The notes: generated from the letters alone by a model not told the origin. 64,000 bases of DNA from Lysobacter sp. (GCA_011526085.1 WYBC01000043.1:1-64000), one strand, 5' to 3'; counted from the stretch's first letter, positions 53,472 through 63,695 are shown. Numbers and translations: made by a program.

Positions 53472-54497
53472 ATGGACATGACCCATCCGCTCGATCTGCC
53501 CGCCGAATCGCTGGCGACCTATCTCGAAAACCATGTCGAAGGCTTCCGCGGCCCGCTGACCGCGACCAAATTCAAGGGCGGCCAGTCCAATCCGACCTAT
53601 CGCATCGATGCCGCCAGCGGCACCTACGTCCTGCGGCGCAAGCCGCCGGGCGCGCTGTTGCCGTCCGCGCACGCGGTCGATCGCGAATTCCGCGTGCTGC
53701 AGGCGTTGCACGGCGGCGCGGCGCCGGTGGCGCGACCGCTGCATCTGTGTACCGACGACGCGGTCATCGGCTCGATCTTCTATCTGATGGACTTCGTCGA
53801 CGGCCGCATCTTCTGGGACCCGTCGCTGCCGGACCAGTCGCCGGCCGGACGCCATGACATTTACGACGCCATCGTCGATGCGATGGCCGCGCTGCATGCG
53901 ATCGATCCGGCGGCCGTGGGCCTCGCCGATTACGGCAAGCCCGGCAACTATTTCGAACGCCAGCTGCGCCGCTGGGGCGAGCAGTACCGCGCCAGCGAAA
54001 CCCGCGCGATTCCGGCGATGGACGCGCTGATCGCCGTGCTGCCGGCGCGTTGCCCCGCCGATGACGGCAGCGTGTCGCTGGTGCACGGCGATTTCCGCAT
54101 CGACAACCTGATGTTCCATCCGGACGCACCGCGGGTGCTGGCGATCGTCGACTGGGAACTCTCGACCCTCGGCCATCCGCTCGCGGATCTCGGCTATTTC
54201 TGCATGGCGCTGCGGCTGCCGCGCAACCCCGCGCTGCCGGGGCTGGCCGGGCTGGATCGTGCCGCGCTCGGCATTCCCGACGAAACCGCGCTGCTCGCGC
54301 GCTACGCGCAGGCCACCGGCCGCCCGATTCCCGACGACTGGCCGTTCGTGCTCGCCTTCAGCTTCTTCCGCCTCGCCGCGATCGCGCAGGGCGTGGCCAA
54401 ACGCGCGGAGCAGGGCAACGCCTCCAGCGATCAGGCGATGCAGGCAGGACGCATGGTCGAGATGCTGGCGACGCTGGGGCTTGAGGTGTTGGGGTGA
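53472..54497 (+). CDS. APH-family phosphotransferase (ACAD11 kinase-like)
   Basis: A 341-residue kinase of the aminoglycoside phosphotransferase fold. Motifs: F-K-G-G-Q-S-N-P-T-Y near the nucleotide loop, Y-V-L-R-R-K-P (ATP lysine), catalytic L-V-H-G-D-F-R-I-D-N-L, and I-V-D-W-E-L-S-T-L-G. This exact wording is the acyl-CoA-linked subgroup (ACAD10/11 N-terminal domain, LvaA), not antibiotic resistance. The 109-base gap from the dehydrogenase is filled by a REP pair. Confidence 0.92.
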   Translation: MDMTHPLDLPAESLATYLENHVEGFRGPLTATKFKGGQSNPTYRIDAASGTYVLRRKPPGALLPSAHAVDREFRVLQALHGGAAPVARPLHLCTDDAVIGSIFYLMDFVDGRIFWDPSLPDQSPAGRHDIYDAIVDAMAALHAIDPAAVGLADYGKPGNYFERQLRRWGEQYRASETRAIPAMDALIAVLPARCPADDGSVSLVHGDFRIDNLMFHPDAPRVLAIVDWELSTLGHPLADLGYFCMALRLPRNPALPGLAGLDRAALGIPDETALLARYAQATGRPIPDDWPFVLAFSFFRLAAIAQGVAKRAEQGNASSDQAMQAGRMVEMLATLGLEVLG

Positions 54498-54507
54498 TGA
54501 TTGACTG

Positions 54508-54528
54508 GTAGAGCGGGCTTCAGCCCGC
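54508..54528. repeat. Single REP palindrome
   Basis: GTAGAGCGGGCTTCAGCCCGC, identical to the left unit at 14218. It marks the left edge of the AT-richer islet. Confidence 0.85.
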
Positions 54529-54779
54529 TGTGTGTCGGTAGAACGATAGCGAAACCCCGCGGGTTTACCGCGATTTTGATGATCGTCGTGGTCGGAAAAG
54601 ACGGCTGCATCATTCTGGCTGGGGAAAGCATCTGGTTGCGGGGCTCAACCGGAAGACGACAGCTTCGCGGCGTTTTATACAATTTGCATACATCGATGAT
54701 GTTCTTGTTTTTGAAATCGGTTGGCGGCGCGATAGAGGAACGCGTGGCTGCTATCGGCCTGCGATTCAATGGATCCTGT
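54529..54779. other. AT-richer intergenic stretch, no gene seen
   Basis: About 250 bases with visibly lower GC than the rest (for example TTTTATACAATTTGCATACATCGATG around 54672-54697, shown here only in part). Open frames crossing it in both strands lack ribosome binding sites and meaningful proteins. It may be remnants of an inserted segment or the terminator region of the XRE gene. Confidence 0.4.
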
Positions 54780-55190
54780 TCAAGTGTCGGAGAGGTGTTG
54801 TCTGGCCGGACGAGCAGCGTCTACAGGCCTTGTTCCACTGAGGAGTTCGATAATCAAGACGGCAACCGATTTCTTTTGCCATGACAGCCGTCGCAGCGCG
54901 ATGAGACTTCGACTCTCCAATTCATCCTGTGCGAAGTCCTTGAGAACGACGGCTTCGCTGAACGCTTCCGGATCGGGTTTGGTCGGACCGCGGCCGGTGG
55001 CAAGCCACTCGAAGCAGACGTCTGTTTCACACGCGATCTGAGTCAGGTGCGAAAGGCTCGGGGTAGTCCCGATCTCGCTTTCCCATTGGCTGACGGCGCT
55101 TCGTTTGATGCCGAGTCGCCTGGCCAACTCTGATTGAGTGAGTCGGGAGAGACTTCGAGCCCGCCGGATTCTCATGTGCAGATTCACCAT
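54780..55190 (-). CDS. XRE-family transcriptional regulator
   Basis: A 136-residue DNA-binding protein. A helix-turn-helix of the XRE/Cro type covers about 6-62, with L-T-Q-S-E-L-A-R-R-L-G-I-K-R-S-A-V-S-Q-W-E as its heart. The C-terminal 70 residues (from G-R-G-P-T-K-P-D-P) are similar in layout to regulators from phage or toxin-antitoxin-like loci but carry no known domain. AAGGAA lies 8 bases before the ATG at 55190. It faces away from the 76-aa gene, so it may control both directions. Confidence 0.85.
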   Translation of the reverse strand: MVNLHMRIRRARSLSRLTQSELARRLGIKRSAVSQWESEIGTTPSLSHLTQIACETDVCFEWLATGRGPTKPDPEAFSEAVVLKDFAQDELESRSLIALRRLSWQKKSVAVLIIELLSGTRPVDAARPARQHLSDT

Positions 55191-55269
55191 TGCTCATTCC
55201 TTTGCATGGCCGGTCTGGACAGCCGCGCTGGCTGCAAAGCAAAGCTTAACTCAACTTGCCGAGCCGTAC

Positions 55270-55359
55270 TTACCATCTGTCGGTCAGCTCTTGCGGAATA
55301 ACGGGTTGTAGACCAGAAACATCGACAGGCAAGCCGTGCTTTCCAATTTCTGAACTCAT
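55270..55359 (-). CDS. Possible 29-residue peptide ORF upstream of the XRE gene
   Basis: A 30-codon frame (ATG at 55359, TAA at 55272-55270) encodes a 29-residue peptide that starts M-S-S-E-I-G-K and ends in E-L-T-D-R-W. AAGGAA sits about 11 bases before the ATG, and codon use (GTT, TCT, CTA) matches the AT-richer islet. It lies 79 bases upstream of the XRE gene in the same direction. Being so short it could be chance; ribosome profiling would decide. Confidence 0.3.
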   Translation of the reverse strand: MSSEIGKHGLPVDVSGLQPVIPQELTDRW

Positions 55360-55479
55360 GTGCTGTCCGTTCCTTCGCCGATAACGCGTACCTTGGAGAA
55401 AATCGCCCCCGCCGAGCCGAAATCGCCTTCAAGCGCGAGTTTGGTGAATGCACGTTTGGAGTTAACCCCGGAGAAGCAT

Positions 55480-55710
55480 ATGGCCAGTCCCAAGAGCAGG
55501 AGCAACAACCAGTTCGTGGTCAACCTCGGTGAAGTAAAGCTTCCGGACAGTGTCGCTGATCGGATCGACAAGGCGATTCGCAGGGCTGCTCTTGAGGTGA
55601 TCGCAGATCTCGATCTGGATCTTTCCGAGAAGATCGATCTTCGTCTGCATCCCGAGTGGCGTGGAATCTGGATTGACCTGGAACGGCAGCCCATTGACAG
55701 GTTCCGGTGA
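55480..55710 (+). CDS. Uncharacterised 76-residue protein
   Basis: A small soluble protein with no cysteine or signal peptide. After a polar N-terminus come a strand (F-V-V-N-L-G-E-V-K-L-P), one long amphipathic helix (residues about 22-46), and a C-terminal W-R-G-I-W-I-D-L segment. GGAG precedes the ATG by 8 bases. It ends in TGATG, so the next gene starts within its stop codon. I do not recognise a family; the strand-helix-strand arrangement with a tight coupling suggests a small partner or substrate of the Cys-rich protein. Confidence 0.6.
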   Translation: MASPKSRSNNQFVVNLGEVKLPDSVADRIDKAIRRAALEVIADLDLDLSEKIDLRLHPEWRGIWIDLERQPIDRFR

Positions 55711-56105
55711 TGAAGGACGAGGAAGAGGCGACCTGCCCAAGCAGCCAATGCAAAGAAGGTTCGCTCCTGCTCGGCATAGTCCAAGCGGATGGTCGGATGG
55801 GCTTCCTTGGTGTTCCTCTGGAAGTCGATACGAGCTTTGTCGAGCGCGCTCATGCAGGGCGTTCACCGGAGCGTCGCTTCAGATTCGCCAGCCCATGCCT
55901 GGAATGCGGCTGTCAGCAGTGGACGGGTAGCAGGTGTCGCGTAATAGACGACGTCATTGACGAGGTTGCCGACACCGGGTCTTCAGACCTGCCGAGATGT
56001 GGGATTCGTGGAAGTTGCCGCTGGTTCCGACAGCAAGGGGTAGATGCGTGCCGGGTTTGCCCGATCGTGATAACCGACACGTTGTCGCCGCAAGGCGCCG
56101 GCTAG
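55710..56105 (+). CDS. Uncharacterised ten-cysteine protein (131 aa)
   Basis: A 131-residue protein with ten cysteines (9, 14, 63, 66, 68, 76, 97, 103, 114, 117). The clusters are C-P-S-S-Q-C near the start, P-C-L-E-C-G-C-Q-Q-W-T-G-S-R-C in the middle, and C-G-I-R-G-S-C-R-W-F followed by A-C-R-V-C-P near the end. The spacing suits zinc or Fe-S binding. Translation is coupled to the 76-aa gene by TGATG. No signal peptide. I do not recognise the family, though the last segment has the look of a conserved metal-binding module. Confidence 0.65.
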   Translation: MKDEEEATCPSSQCKEGSLLLGIVQADGRMGFLGVPLEVDTSFVERAHAGRSPERRFRFASPCLECGCQQWTGSRCRVIDDVIDEVADTGSSDLPRCGIRGSCRWFRQQGVDACRVCPIVITDTLSPQGAG

Positions 56106-56109
56106 TGCC

Positions 56110-56172
56110 GTAGGCTGGGTCATTGACCCAGCGTGATCATGACGGATGCTGGGTGCCGAGCACCCAGCCTAC
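56110..56172. repeat. Inverted REP pair
   Basis: GTAGGCTGGGTCATTGACCCAGC at 56110-56132 faces GCTGGGTGCCGAGCACCCAGCCTAC at 56148-56172; tips are GTAG and CTAC. It closes the islet on its right side. Confidence 0.85.
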
Positions 56173-56271
56173 AAAACTCCGCGAGCCGGCTTGCCGACAG
56201 AGGCTGTCCTGTTCGTCTTCAGCGCGGGGACAGGCCGACGAAAGTGAGCCTGCATCGAACCCGGGAACACA

Positions 56272-56351
56272 CCTGTGGGAGCGACGCAAGTCGCGACGGA
56301 TTGCAGGGGTTCCTTCCGCAGCCTGTCGCGACTTGCGTCGCTCCTGCAGGG
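56272..56351. repeat. Inverted pair of GGGAGCGACGCAAGTCGCGA REP units
   Basis: Two facing copies of a REP with core GGAGCGACGCAAGTCGCGAC (56276 and, inverted, 56327-56346) of a subfamily common in xanthomonads. Distinct from the GTAGAGCGG group in this window. Confidence 0.85.
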
Positions 56352-56399
56352 GCTTCGGTGATCGATCCGGTCGCTTTGGCGATGCTGTCGAAGCATCTT

Positions 56400-56422
56400 G
56401 AGCGGGCTAAAGCCCGCTCTAC
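56400..56422. repeat. Single REP palindrome
   Basis: GAGCGGGCTAAAGCCCGCTCTAC, the minus-strand form of the GTAGAGCGGGC group with AAA loop, 25 bases before the Rieske gene stop. Confidence 0.8.
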
Positions 56423-56447
56423 CGCAGTTGGTGGCTAGGCGCGATGA

Positions 56448-56771
56448 TCACTCGCGATCGTCGCGGGTCCAGATGCCGCCGTGTTCGATCTTCACCGGGA
56501 ATTTCGCCACCGGGTCGTAGGCGGGGGCGCACAGGGCGCGGCCGTCGCGGAGGTCGAAGCGGGCGCCGTGGAGGATGCAGGCGATGCTGCCTTCGGCGAC
56601 GTCGACTTCGCCCGAGGACAGGTCGTATTCGTCGTGGGTGCAGCGGTCTTCGACCGCATATAGTTCGCCGTCGAGGTTCACGACGAGGATCGGCGTCTCG
56701 TCGGCCCAGACCACGGCCTTCTCGCCGGGCAGCAACTGCCCGGTGGCGCACACGAAGACCCAGTCGCTCAT
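56448..56771 (-). CDS. Rieske [2Fe-2S] protein
   Basis: A 107-residue ferredoxin of the non-heme dioxygenase type. Cluster ligands C-T-H (43-45 region) and C-I-L-H-G (second pair) are intact. It is the last gene of the suf operon; ATG overlaps the GNAT stop by ATGA. Similar Rieske proteins close suf operons in other xanthomonads, where they may take part in Fe-S assembly or be a client of it; no oxygenase partner is near. Confidence 0.9.
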   Translation of the reverse strand: MSDWVFVCATGQLLPGEKAVVWADETPILVVNLDGELYAVEDRCTHDEYDLSSGEVDVAEGSIACILHGARFDLRDGRALCAPAYDPVAKFPVKIEHGGIWTRDDRE

Positions 56772-57307
56772 GCCGCGGTCTCCGTCAGGTCCTTTTCGAG
56801 GATTTCGAAGCGCAGGTCGTCGCGCCTGGGTTCGCCGTAGCGCGGATTGCCGTACGGAAACGGCTTGGTGATGCCGGTGCGGACGTAGCCCCGACGCTCG
56901 TAGAACGCGATCAGTTCGTCGCGGCAGTCGATCACGGTCATGCGCATGCGCGCGCAACCGAAGGTGTCGCGGGCGACGCGTTCGGCTTCGGCGAGCACGA
57001 CCTTGCCGATGCCGCCGCCCTGCGCCGTCGGGTCGACCGAGAACATGCCGAAATAGCCGGCGCCGTCCTCCACGCCGACGTGCGCGCAGGCGACGAGGCG
57101 CGCGTCGTCCTCGGCCAGCAGCACGACGCTCTGCGGCTGCGCGAGATCGGCGCGCAGCATGTCGGCGTCGATGCGCTGGCCGTCGAGCAGGTCGGCCTCG
57201 GTCGTCCAGCCCTGGCGGCTGGCGTCGCCGCGATACGCGGACGTGACGAGGTCGATCAATGCGGGGATGTCGTCTTCGGTGGCGTTGCGGAAGCGGAGTG
57301 CGGGCAC
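56768..57307 (-). CDS. GNAT-family N-acetyltransferase
   Basis: A 179-residue acetyltransferase with the acetyl-CoA motif V-D-P-T-A-Q-G-G-G-I-G-K-V-V-L (Q/R-x-x-G-x-G/A form) and the closing F-Y-E-R-R-G-Y. The GTG at 57307 is the first start after the sufS region that gives the strand F-R-N-A-T-E-D-D-I-P-A-L; GGAA is about 10 bases upstream. Its stop overlaps the Rieske start. Substrate unknown; a link to Fe-S assembly is only by location. Confidence 0.87.
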   Translation of the reverse strand: MPALRFRNATEDDIPALIDLVTSAYRGDASRQGWTTEADLLDGQRIDADMLRADLAQPQSVVLLAEDDARLVACAHVGVEDGAGYFGMFSVDPTAQGGGIGKVVLAEAERVARDTFGCARMRMTVIDCRDELIAFYERRGYVRTGITKPFPYGNPRYGEPRRDDLRFEILEKDLTETAA

Positions 57308-57384
57308 GATGCGGAGTTCCAGGGATGAGCCGTCTGTTCGGAGCGGTTTGTTCGAATCGATATTGCCTGATCGGTTTGCCGAGG

Positions 57385-58635
57385 TCAGCCGAGCAGTCGG
57401 CGGACCTTGGTCACGGCGGCGGCGAAGCGTTCGATCTCCTCGTGCGTGTTGTAGAACGCGAACGAGGCGCGGCAGGTGGCGGGCACGCCGTAGAACTGCA
57501 GCAGCGGATGCGCGCAGTGGTGGCCGGAGCGCACGGCCACGCCTTCCAGATCGAGCAGGGTGGCGAGGTCGTGCGCGTGCGCGCCCTGCACCAGGAAACT
57601 GATCACCGCGGCCTTCTCCGGCGCGGTGCCGATGATCCGCAGGCCGTCGATCTTGCGCAGCGCTTCGGTGGCGTGCGCCAGCAGTTCGGCTTCGCGCGCT
57701 TCGATCGCGGCCATGCCGATCGCGTCGAGATAGTCCACCGCGGCGCCGAGGCCGATGTGGCCGGCGATGTTCGGCGTGCCGGCCTCGAAGCGGTGCGGAC
57801 CATCGTTGAAGACGGTGCCTTCGAAGCGCACTTCGCGGATCATCTCGCCGCCGCCGAGGAACGGCGGCATCGCGGCCAGATGCTCGCGACGCGCCCACAG
57901 CGCGCCGGTGCCGGTGGGCCCGCACATCTTGTGCCCGGTGATGGCGTAGAAATCGCAGCCGATCGACGGAATGTCGAGCGCGCGGTGCGGCGCCGCCTGC
58001 GAACCGTCGATCACGGTGACGATGCCGCGCCTGCGCGCTTCGCGGCAGATATCGCGCACCGGATTGACCGTGCCCAGCACGTTGCTGACGTGGGTCAGGC
58101 CGAGGAGCTTCACCTCGGGGGTCATCGCCGCGTGCAGCGCGTCGAGGTCGAGGCTGCCGTCTTCGCGGATCTCGGCGACCTTGATGGTCGCGCCGGTGCG
58201 CTCGGCGACCAGTTGCCACGGCACGATGTTGGCGTGGTGCTCCATCCGCGACAGCAGGATCGCGTCGCCGGGTTTCAGCCGCGGCAGCGCCCAGGAATAC
58301 GCGACCAGATTGATCGCGAAGGTCGTGCCGCTGCACAGCACCAGTTCGTCGCGGTGCGCCCTGAAGAAGCCCGCGAGCTTGCTGCGCGCGCCTTCGTAGG
58401 CCTCGGTCGCCTCGGTGCCGAGCGCGTGCACCGCACGGCTGACGTTGGCGTTGTGGCGGCGGAAGAAATCGTCGACGGTGTCGATGACGGCCGCCGGTTT
58501 CTGCCCGGTGTTGGCGGAATCGAGGTAGACCAGCGGCTTGCCGTGGACCTCGCGGGTCAGCAGCGGGAAGTCGGCGCGGATCGCGGCCCAGTCGCGGGTG
58601 TCGCCGGAAGTCTGCTCGGAAGCGGTGGCGGTCAT
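57385..58635 (-). CDS. sufS: Cysteine desulfurase SufS
   Basis: A 416-residue PLP enzyme that takes sulfur from cysteine for Fe-S assembly. PLP lysine in T-G-H-K-M-C-G-P-T-G, catalytic cysteine in R-S-G-H-H-C-A-H-P, D-G-S-Q-A-A-P-H for the aspartate. Group II desulfurase. ATG overlaps the sufD stop. No sufE or sufU is visible in the window. Confidence 0.96.
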   Translation of the reverse strand: MTATASEQTSGDTRDWAAIRADFPLLTREVHGKPLVYLDSANTGQKPAAVIDTVDDFFRRHNANVSRAVHALGTEATEAYEGARSKLAGFFRAHRDELVLCSGTTFAINLVAYSWALPRLKPGDAILLSRMEHHANIVPWQLVAERTGATIKVAEIREDGSLDLDALHAAMTPEVKLLGLTHVSNVLGTVNPVRDICREARRRGIVTVIDGSQAAPHRALDIPSIGCDFYAITGHKMCGPTGTGALWARREHLAAMPPFLGGGEMIREVRFEGTVFNDGPHRFEAGTPNIAGHIGLGAAVDYLDAIGMAAIEAREAELLAHATEALRKIDGLRIIGTAPEKAAVISFLVQGAHAHDLATLLDLEGVAVRSGHHCAHPLLQFYGVPATCRASFAFYNTHEEIERFAAAVTKVRRLLG

Positions 58636-59932
58636 GCCGGCGTCACTCGGGCAAGGTGGGTGTCGAGCACCGCGGTCAGCGATGCGCGCAGTTCGGGCGC
58701 GTGCACGCTCGCCAGCACTTCGCGGCAGAACGCGGCGGTGAGCAGGGCGCGCGCTTCCGCTTCCGGAATGCCGCGCGAGCGCAGATAGAACAGCGCGGTC
58801 GGGTCGAGCTGGCCGACGGTCGCGCCGTGCGCGGCCTTCACCTCGTCGGCGTGGATCACCAGCACCGGCTGGGTATCGATTTCGGCGTCGGCCGAGAGCA
58901 GCAGGTTCTTGTTCGACAGATCGGCATCGCTGCCGTCGGCGCCTTCGCGGATGGTGATGCCGCCGTGGAACACGGCGCGCCCGCGGCCCGCCGCCAGTCC
59001 GCGCCACAGCAATGCGCAGGACGTGTCGCGGGCGATGTGTTCGATGCCGAGGCGGGTGTCGACGTGTCGTTTGCCGTCGGCGAACAGCACGCCGGAGGCG
59101 GCGAGGCGTGACAGATCGCCTTCGAGCCGGACGTTCAGTTCGTGCCGCGACAGCGAGGCGCCGAGTTCGAGGTCGAGGCGGACGTAATGCGCCCTGCGCG
59201 CGAGCACCGCATCGCTGCGCGCGATCACGGTGGCGCCCGCCGCTTCGCTCTGCACGCGCACGTGTTCGAGGCGCGCGCCTTCGCCGACGTGCATGTGGAA
59301 GACGTGATTGGACAGGCCGCGGTGTTCGCCCAGCGCGATGTGGTGTTCGACCACGGTCAACGCGCTGTCCATGCGCATGTCGACGAAGTGGCGCATGTGC
59401 ACGGCCGCGTCGGGTTGCCGGCCGCTGGCGACGAAGACCAGGTGCAGCGGAAAGGCGTTCGCGCATTCGCGGTCCAGCCGGATCACCGCGCCTTCTTCGG
59501 CCAGCGCGGCATTCATCGTCGCGAACACCTCGTCGGCGCCGGCGTAGCGGCGCTGCAGGAAATTGGCGTCGCGCGGTTCCTGCTCGCGCAGCACCTGCGA
59601 CAGCGGCAGCACGTCGATGCCCGGCATCGCGATCGCCGACAGCTGGCTGCGCGCGGGATCATGACGGCCGTCGACGAAGACCATGCGCGGGAAGGGTACC
59701 GCGGCGAGCGCCGCGTCCAGCGCGGCGGCATCGATGTCCGTCGATACTGCGGGTGCGAACGTGCGGCGTTCCAGCGCACGCAGCGACGTGTATTTCCAGG
59801 CTTCGCTGCGCGGGCCGGGCAGGCCGTCGCGCAGCGCCGCATCCAGCGCCTTGCGCCGGTGCGGGCCGAGGTCGGCGGCATCGCGCTGCGCGAGGCCCTC
59901 GAAGGCGGCCGCGAGCGAGTCGAGCAGTGCGC

Positions 59933-59936
<4 letters not shown>
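58632..59936 (-). CDS. sufD: Fe-S assembly scaffold protein SufD
   Basis: A 434-residue SufD, partner of SufB and SufC in the SufBC2D scaffold. Family segments: S-E-A-W-K-Y-T-S near residue 43, the beta-helix core, and the C-terminal H-G-A-T-V-G-Q-L-D-P-T-A-L-F-Y-L-R-S-R-G-I. Start at 59936, overlapping the sufC stop by ATGA. Also joined to sufS by ATGA. Confidence 0.95.
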
Positions 59937-60730
<794 letters not shown>

Positions 60731-60791
60731 GATGGTGTCGTCGTGTGTGTTGCGGCGGTTCGTCGGAAAGTCGCGATGCGGATCGGGGCGC

Positions 60792-61448
60792 TCAGCTGCA
60801 CACGCCTTCCCAGGCGAGCTTGCGGCGCTGGCCGGCGGCGTCGGCGACGTCGTAGCACTGTTCGTATTCGGATTTCGCGAAGCTCGGCAGCGCGGGGCAG
60901 TCCAGCAGCGGTGCATCGAGCGCGGGCGGCGGCGCGTCGCCGGCTTCGAGCGCGCCGATCGCACCGGCCGGATCGGTCCAGTACGCGTGCGAGGCGTCGG
61001 TGCGGAACGAGAGGCGGTCGCCGTCCAGGCCGATCACTTCGGCTTCGTACGGTTTGCCCCAGCGTTTGATTTCCTTGCCGGCGGTGTCGTATTCGACCAC
61101 GAAATCCGGCAGCAGCGCCTTGTCGTCGAGCGGCATGACTTCCACCCGCGCCACCGGCGATTCGCCGCAGGGGCCGCCTTCCCAGCGCACGACCCGGGCA
61201 TCCTTGTCGGCGGCATCGCCTTGCGCGGTGAACGCGAACTCGTAGGTCGCGGGCGCGGTCGGCGTGGCGGCAACCGGGGGCGAAGGCGGTGCGGCCTCGG
61301 CGGGGGCGTCCGCGGCCGGTGCGGGCGTTTCGATCGGCGCCGGGGCGGCGGCAGGCGACGGATCCGACTGCCGGCTGCAGGCGCCCAGCGCGATGCCGGC
61401 GCAGAGCACCAGCATCAGCGGTTTCGACATCGTGTCACTGCGGGTCAT
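60792..61448 (-). CDS. Putative lipoprotein inserted in the suf operon
   Basis: A 218-residue exported protein. After the basic start comes a lipobox A-L-G-A-C; the next 50 residues are Pro/Ala-rich, then a globular domain of about 140 residues with beta-rich content and cysteines (G-P-C-G-E, L-D-C-P, E-Q-C-Y-D, G-V-C-S) that could form two disulfides. AGGA lies 8 bases before the ATG at 61448. No domain recognised. Lies 61 bases before sufC and 70 after the CBU_0592-type gene. Confidence 0.65.
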   Translation of the reverse strand: MTRSDTMSKPLMLVLCAGIALGACSRQSDPSPAAAPAPIETPAPAADAPAEAAPPSPPVAATPTAPATYEFAFTAQGDAADKDARVVRWEGGPCGESPVARVEVMPLDDKALLPDFVVEYDTAGKEIKRWGKPYEAEVIGLDGDRLSFRTDASHAYWTDPAGAIGALEAGDAPPPALDAPLLDCPALPSFAKSEYEQCYDVADAAGQRRKLAWEGVCS

Positions 61449-61518
61449 GGTTCGCGTCCTGGTGGTTGTCTCGTATCGGTTCGGTGGCATGCCGTCGTCG
61501 CGCGGATCGGCAGGTCGA

Positions 61519-61764
61519 TCAGTCGGCGGTCGCTGGCGACCAGCGCCACAGGCCCCACGCGGCGAACAGCGCCCACACCGTTTCCAGCACCACGAACGGC
61601 ATGAAGCGCACCAGCCACGCGGAGTACGCGCAGAGCAGGGCGCCGATCATGTTCATGACCAGGAACGTGCGCGAGTGCTCGGAGATCGTCCGCCGCTGGT
61701 TGAGCACGAAGGCGATCAGCAGGATGGACACGCCGAACGTGCCGATGAGATCGCTGGTGGTCAT
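61519..61764 (-). CDS. CBU_0592-family membrane protein
   Basis: An 81-residue protein with three membrane helices: I-G-T-F-G-V-S-I-L-L-I-A-F near the N-terminus, N-M-I-G-A-L-L-C-A-Y-S-A in the middle and a C-terminal W-A-L-F-A-A-W-G-L-W helix. The pattern is that of the small CBU_0592-like family; no role is known. Its ATG overlaps the ACT-domain gene stop by ATGA, so it is a true operon member. Confidence 0.8.
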   Translation of the reverse strand: MTTSDLIGTFGVSILLIAFVLNQRRTISEHSRTFLVMNMIGALLCAYSAWLVRFMPFVVLETVWALFAAWGLWRWSPATAD

Positions 61765-62167
61765 GCGGAATGACCTTCGGTGAGCGCGTGCAGCGCACGC
61801 ATCGCGTCCGCGCGACGTTCCCACGGCACGAACAGGTGATCGTGGTAGTACGCCGACACGGCGTTGCAGGGAATGCCGCGCGCGGCGAGCGCGGTGGCGA
61901 TCGCCGCCATCATCCCCACCGCCTCGAGGCTGGAATGGATGCGCAGGGTGATCTGCGCCCAGTGCGCGGCGTCGACGCCGTCGTCGTCGGCGACCACCAC
62001 GGTCAGGCCTTCGTCCTCGCGGAACAGCATGATCGCGTCGGACGGCACCGGCGCGTCGGCGGGCTGGGTGCGGATCGCGCGCGGGCGCTCGGCCAGCGTC
62101 GGCGCCAACCCGGCCAGCAGCCGCTGCAGATCGGTTTCGCCGGGGGGCGGCGCGGCGGACATGGCGT

Positions 62168-62171
<4 letters not shown>
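61761..62171 (-). CDS. ACT-domain protein in the suf operon
   Basis: A 136-residue protein of the CASTOR/ACT type. The segment [23 protein letters not shown] and the C-terminal H-D-H-L-F-V-P-W form an ACT-like fold that might sense an amino acid such as cysteine. The ATG at 62171 overlaps the sufB stop by ATGA; a start at 62162 is possible. Not a usual suf gene. Confidence 0.82.
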
Positions 62172-63685
<1,514 letters not shown>

Positions 63686-63695
63686 CTGGAATCCC

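Noticed and set aside
52029-54176. 715-codon minus-strand frame opposite the dehydrogenase and kinase
   Set aside because: Shadow frame; both plus-strand genes have intact catalytic motifs.
53472-54497. Aminoglycoside resistance kinase
   Set aside because: The motif wording and the adjacent acyl-CoA dehydrogenase fit the ACAD10/11 kinase group, not drug resistance enzymes.
54501-54884. 127-codon plus-strand frame at the left of the islet
   Set aside because: It begins inside a REP element and runs into the antisense of the XRE gene; no ribosome binding site or homology that I recognise.
55356-55866. Minus-strand frames opposite the 76-aa gene
   Set aside because: The plus-strand gene has a better start, codon pattern and coupling with the next gene; the minus frames begin within the Cys-rich gene.
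56110-56422. Possible CRISPR array
   Set aside because: Repeats are palindromic and in facing pairs of different subfamilies, with no regular spacers and no cas genes; they are REP elements.
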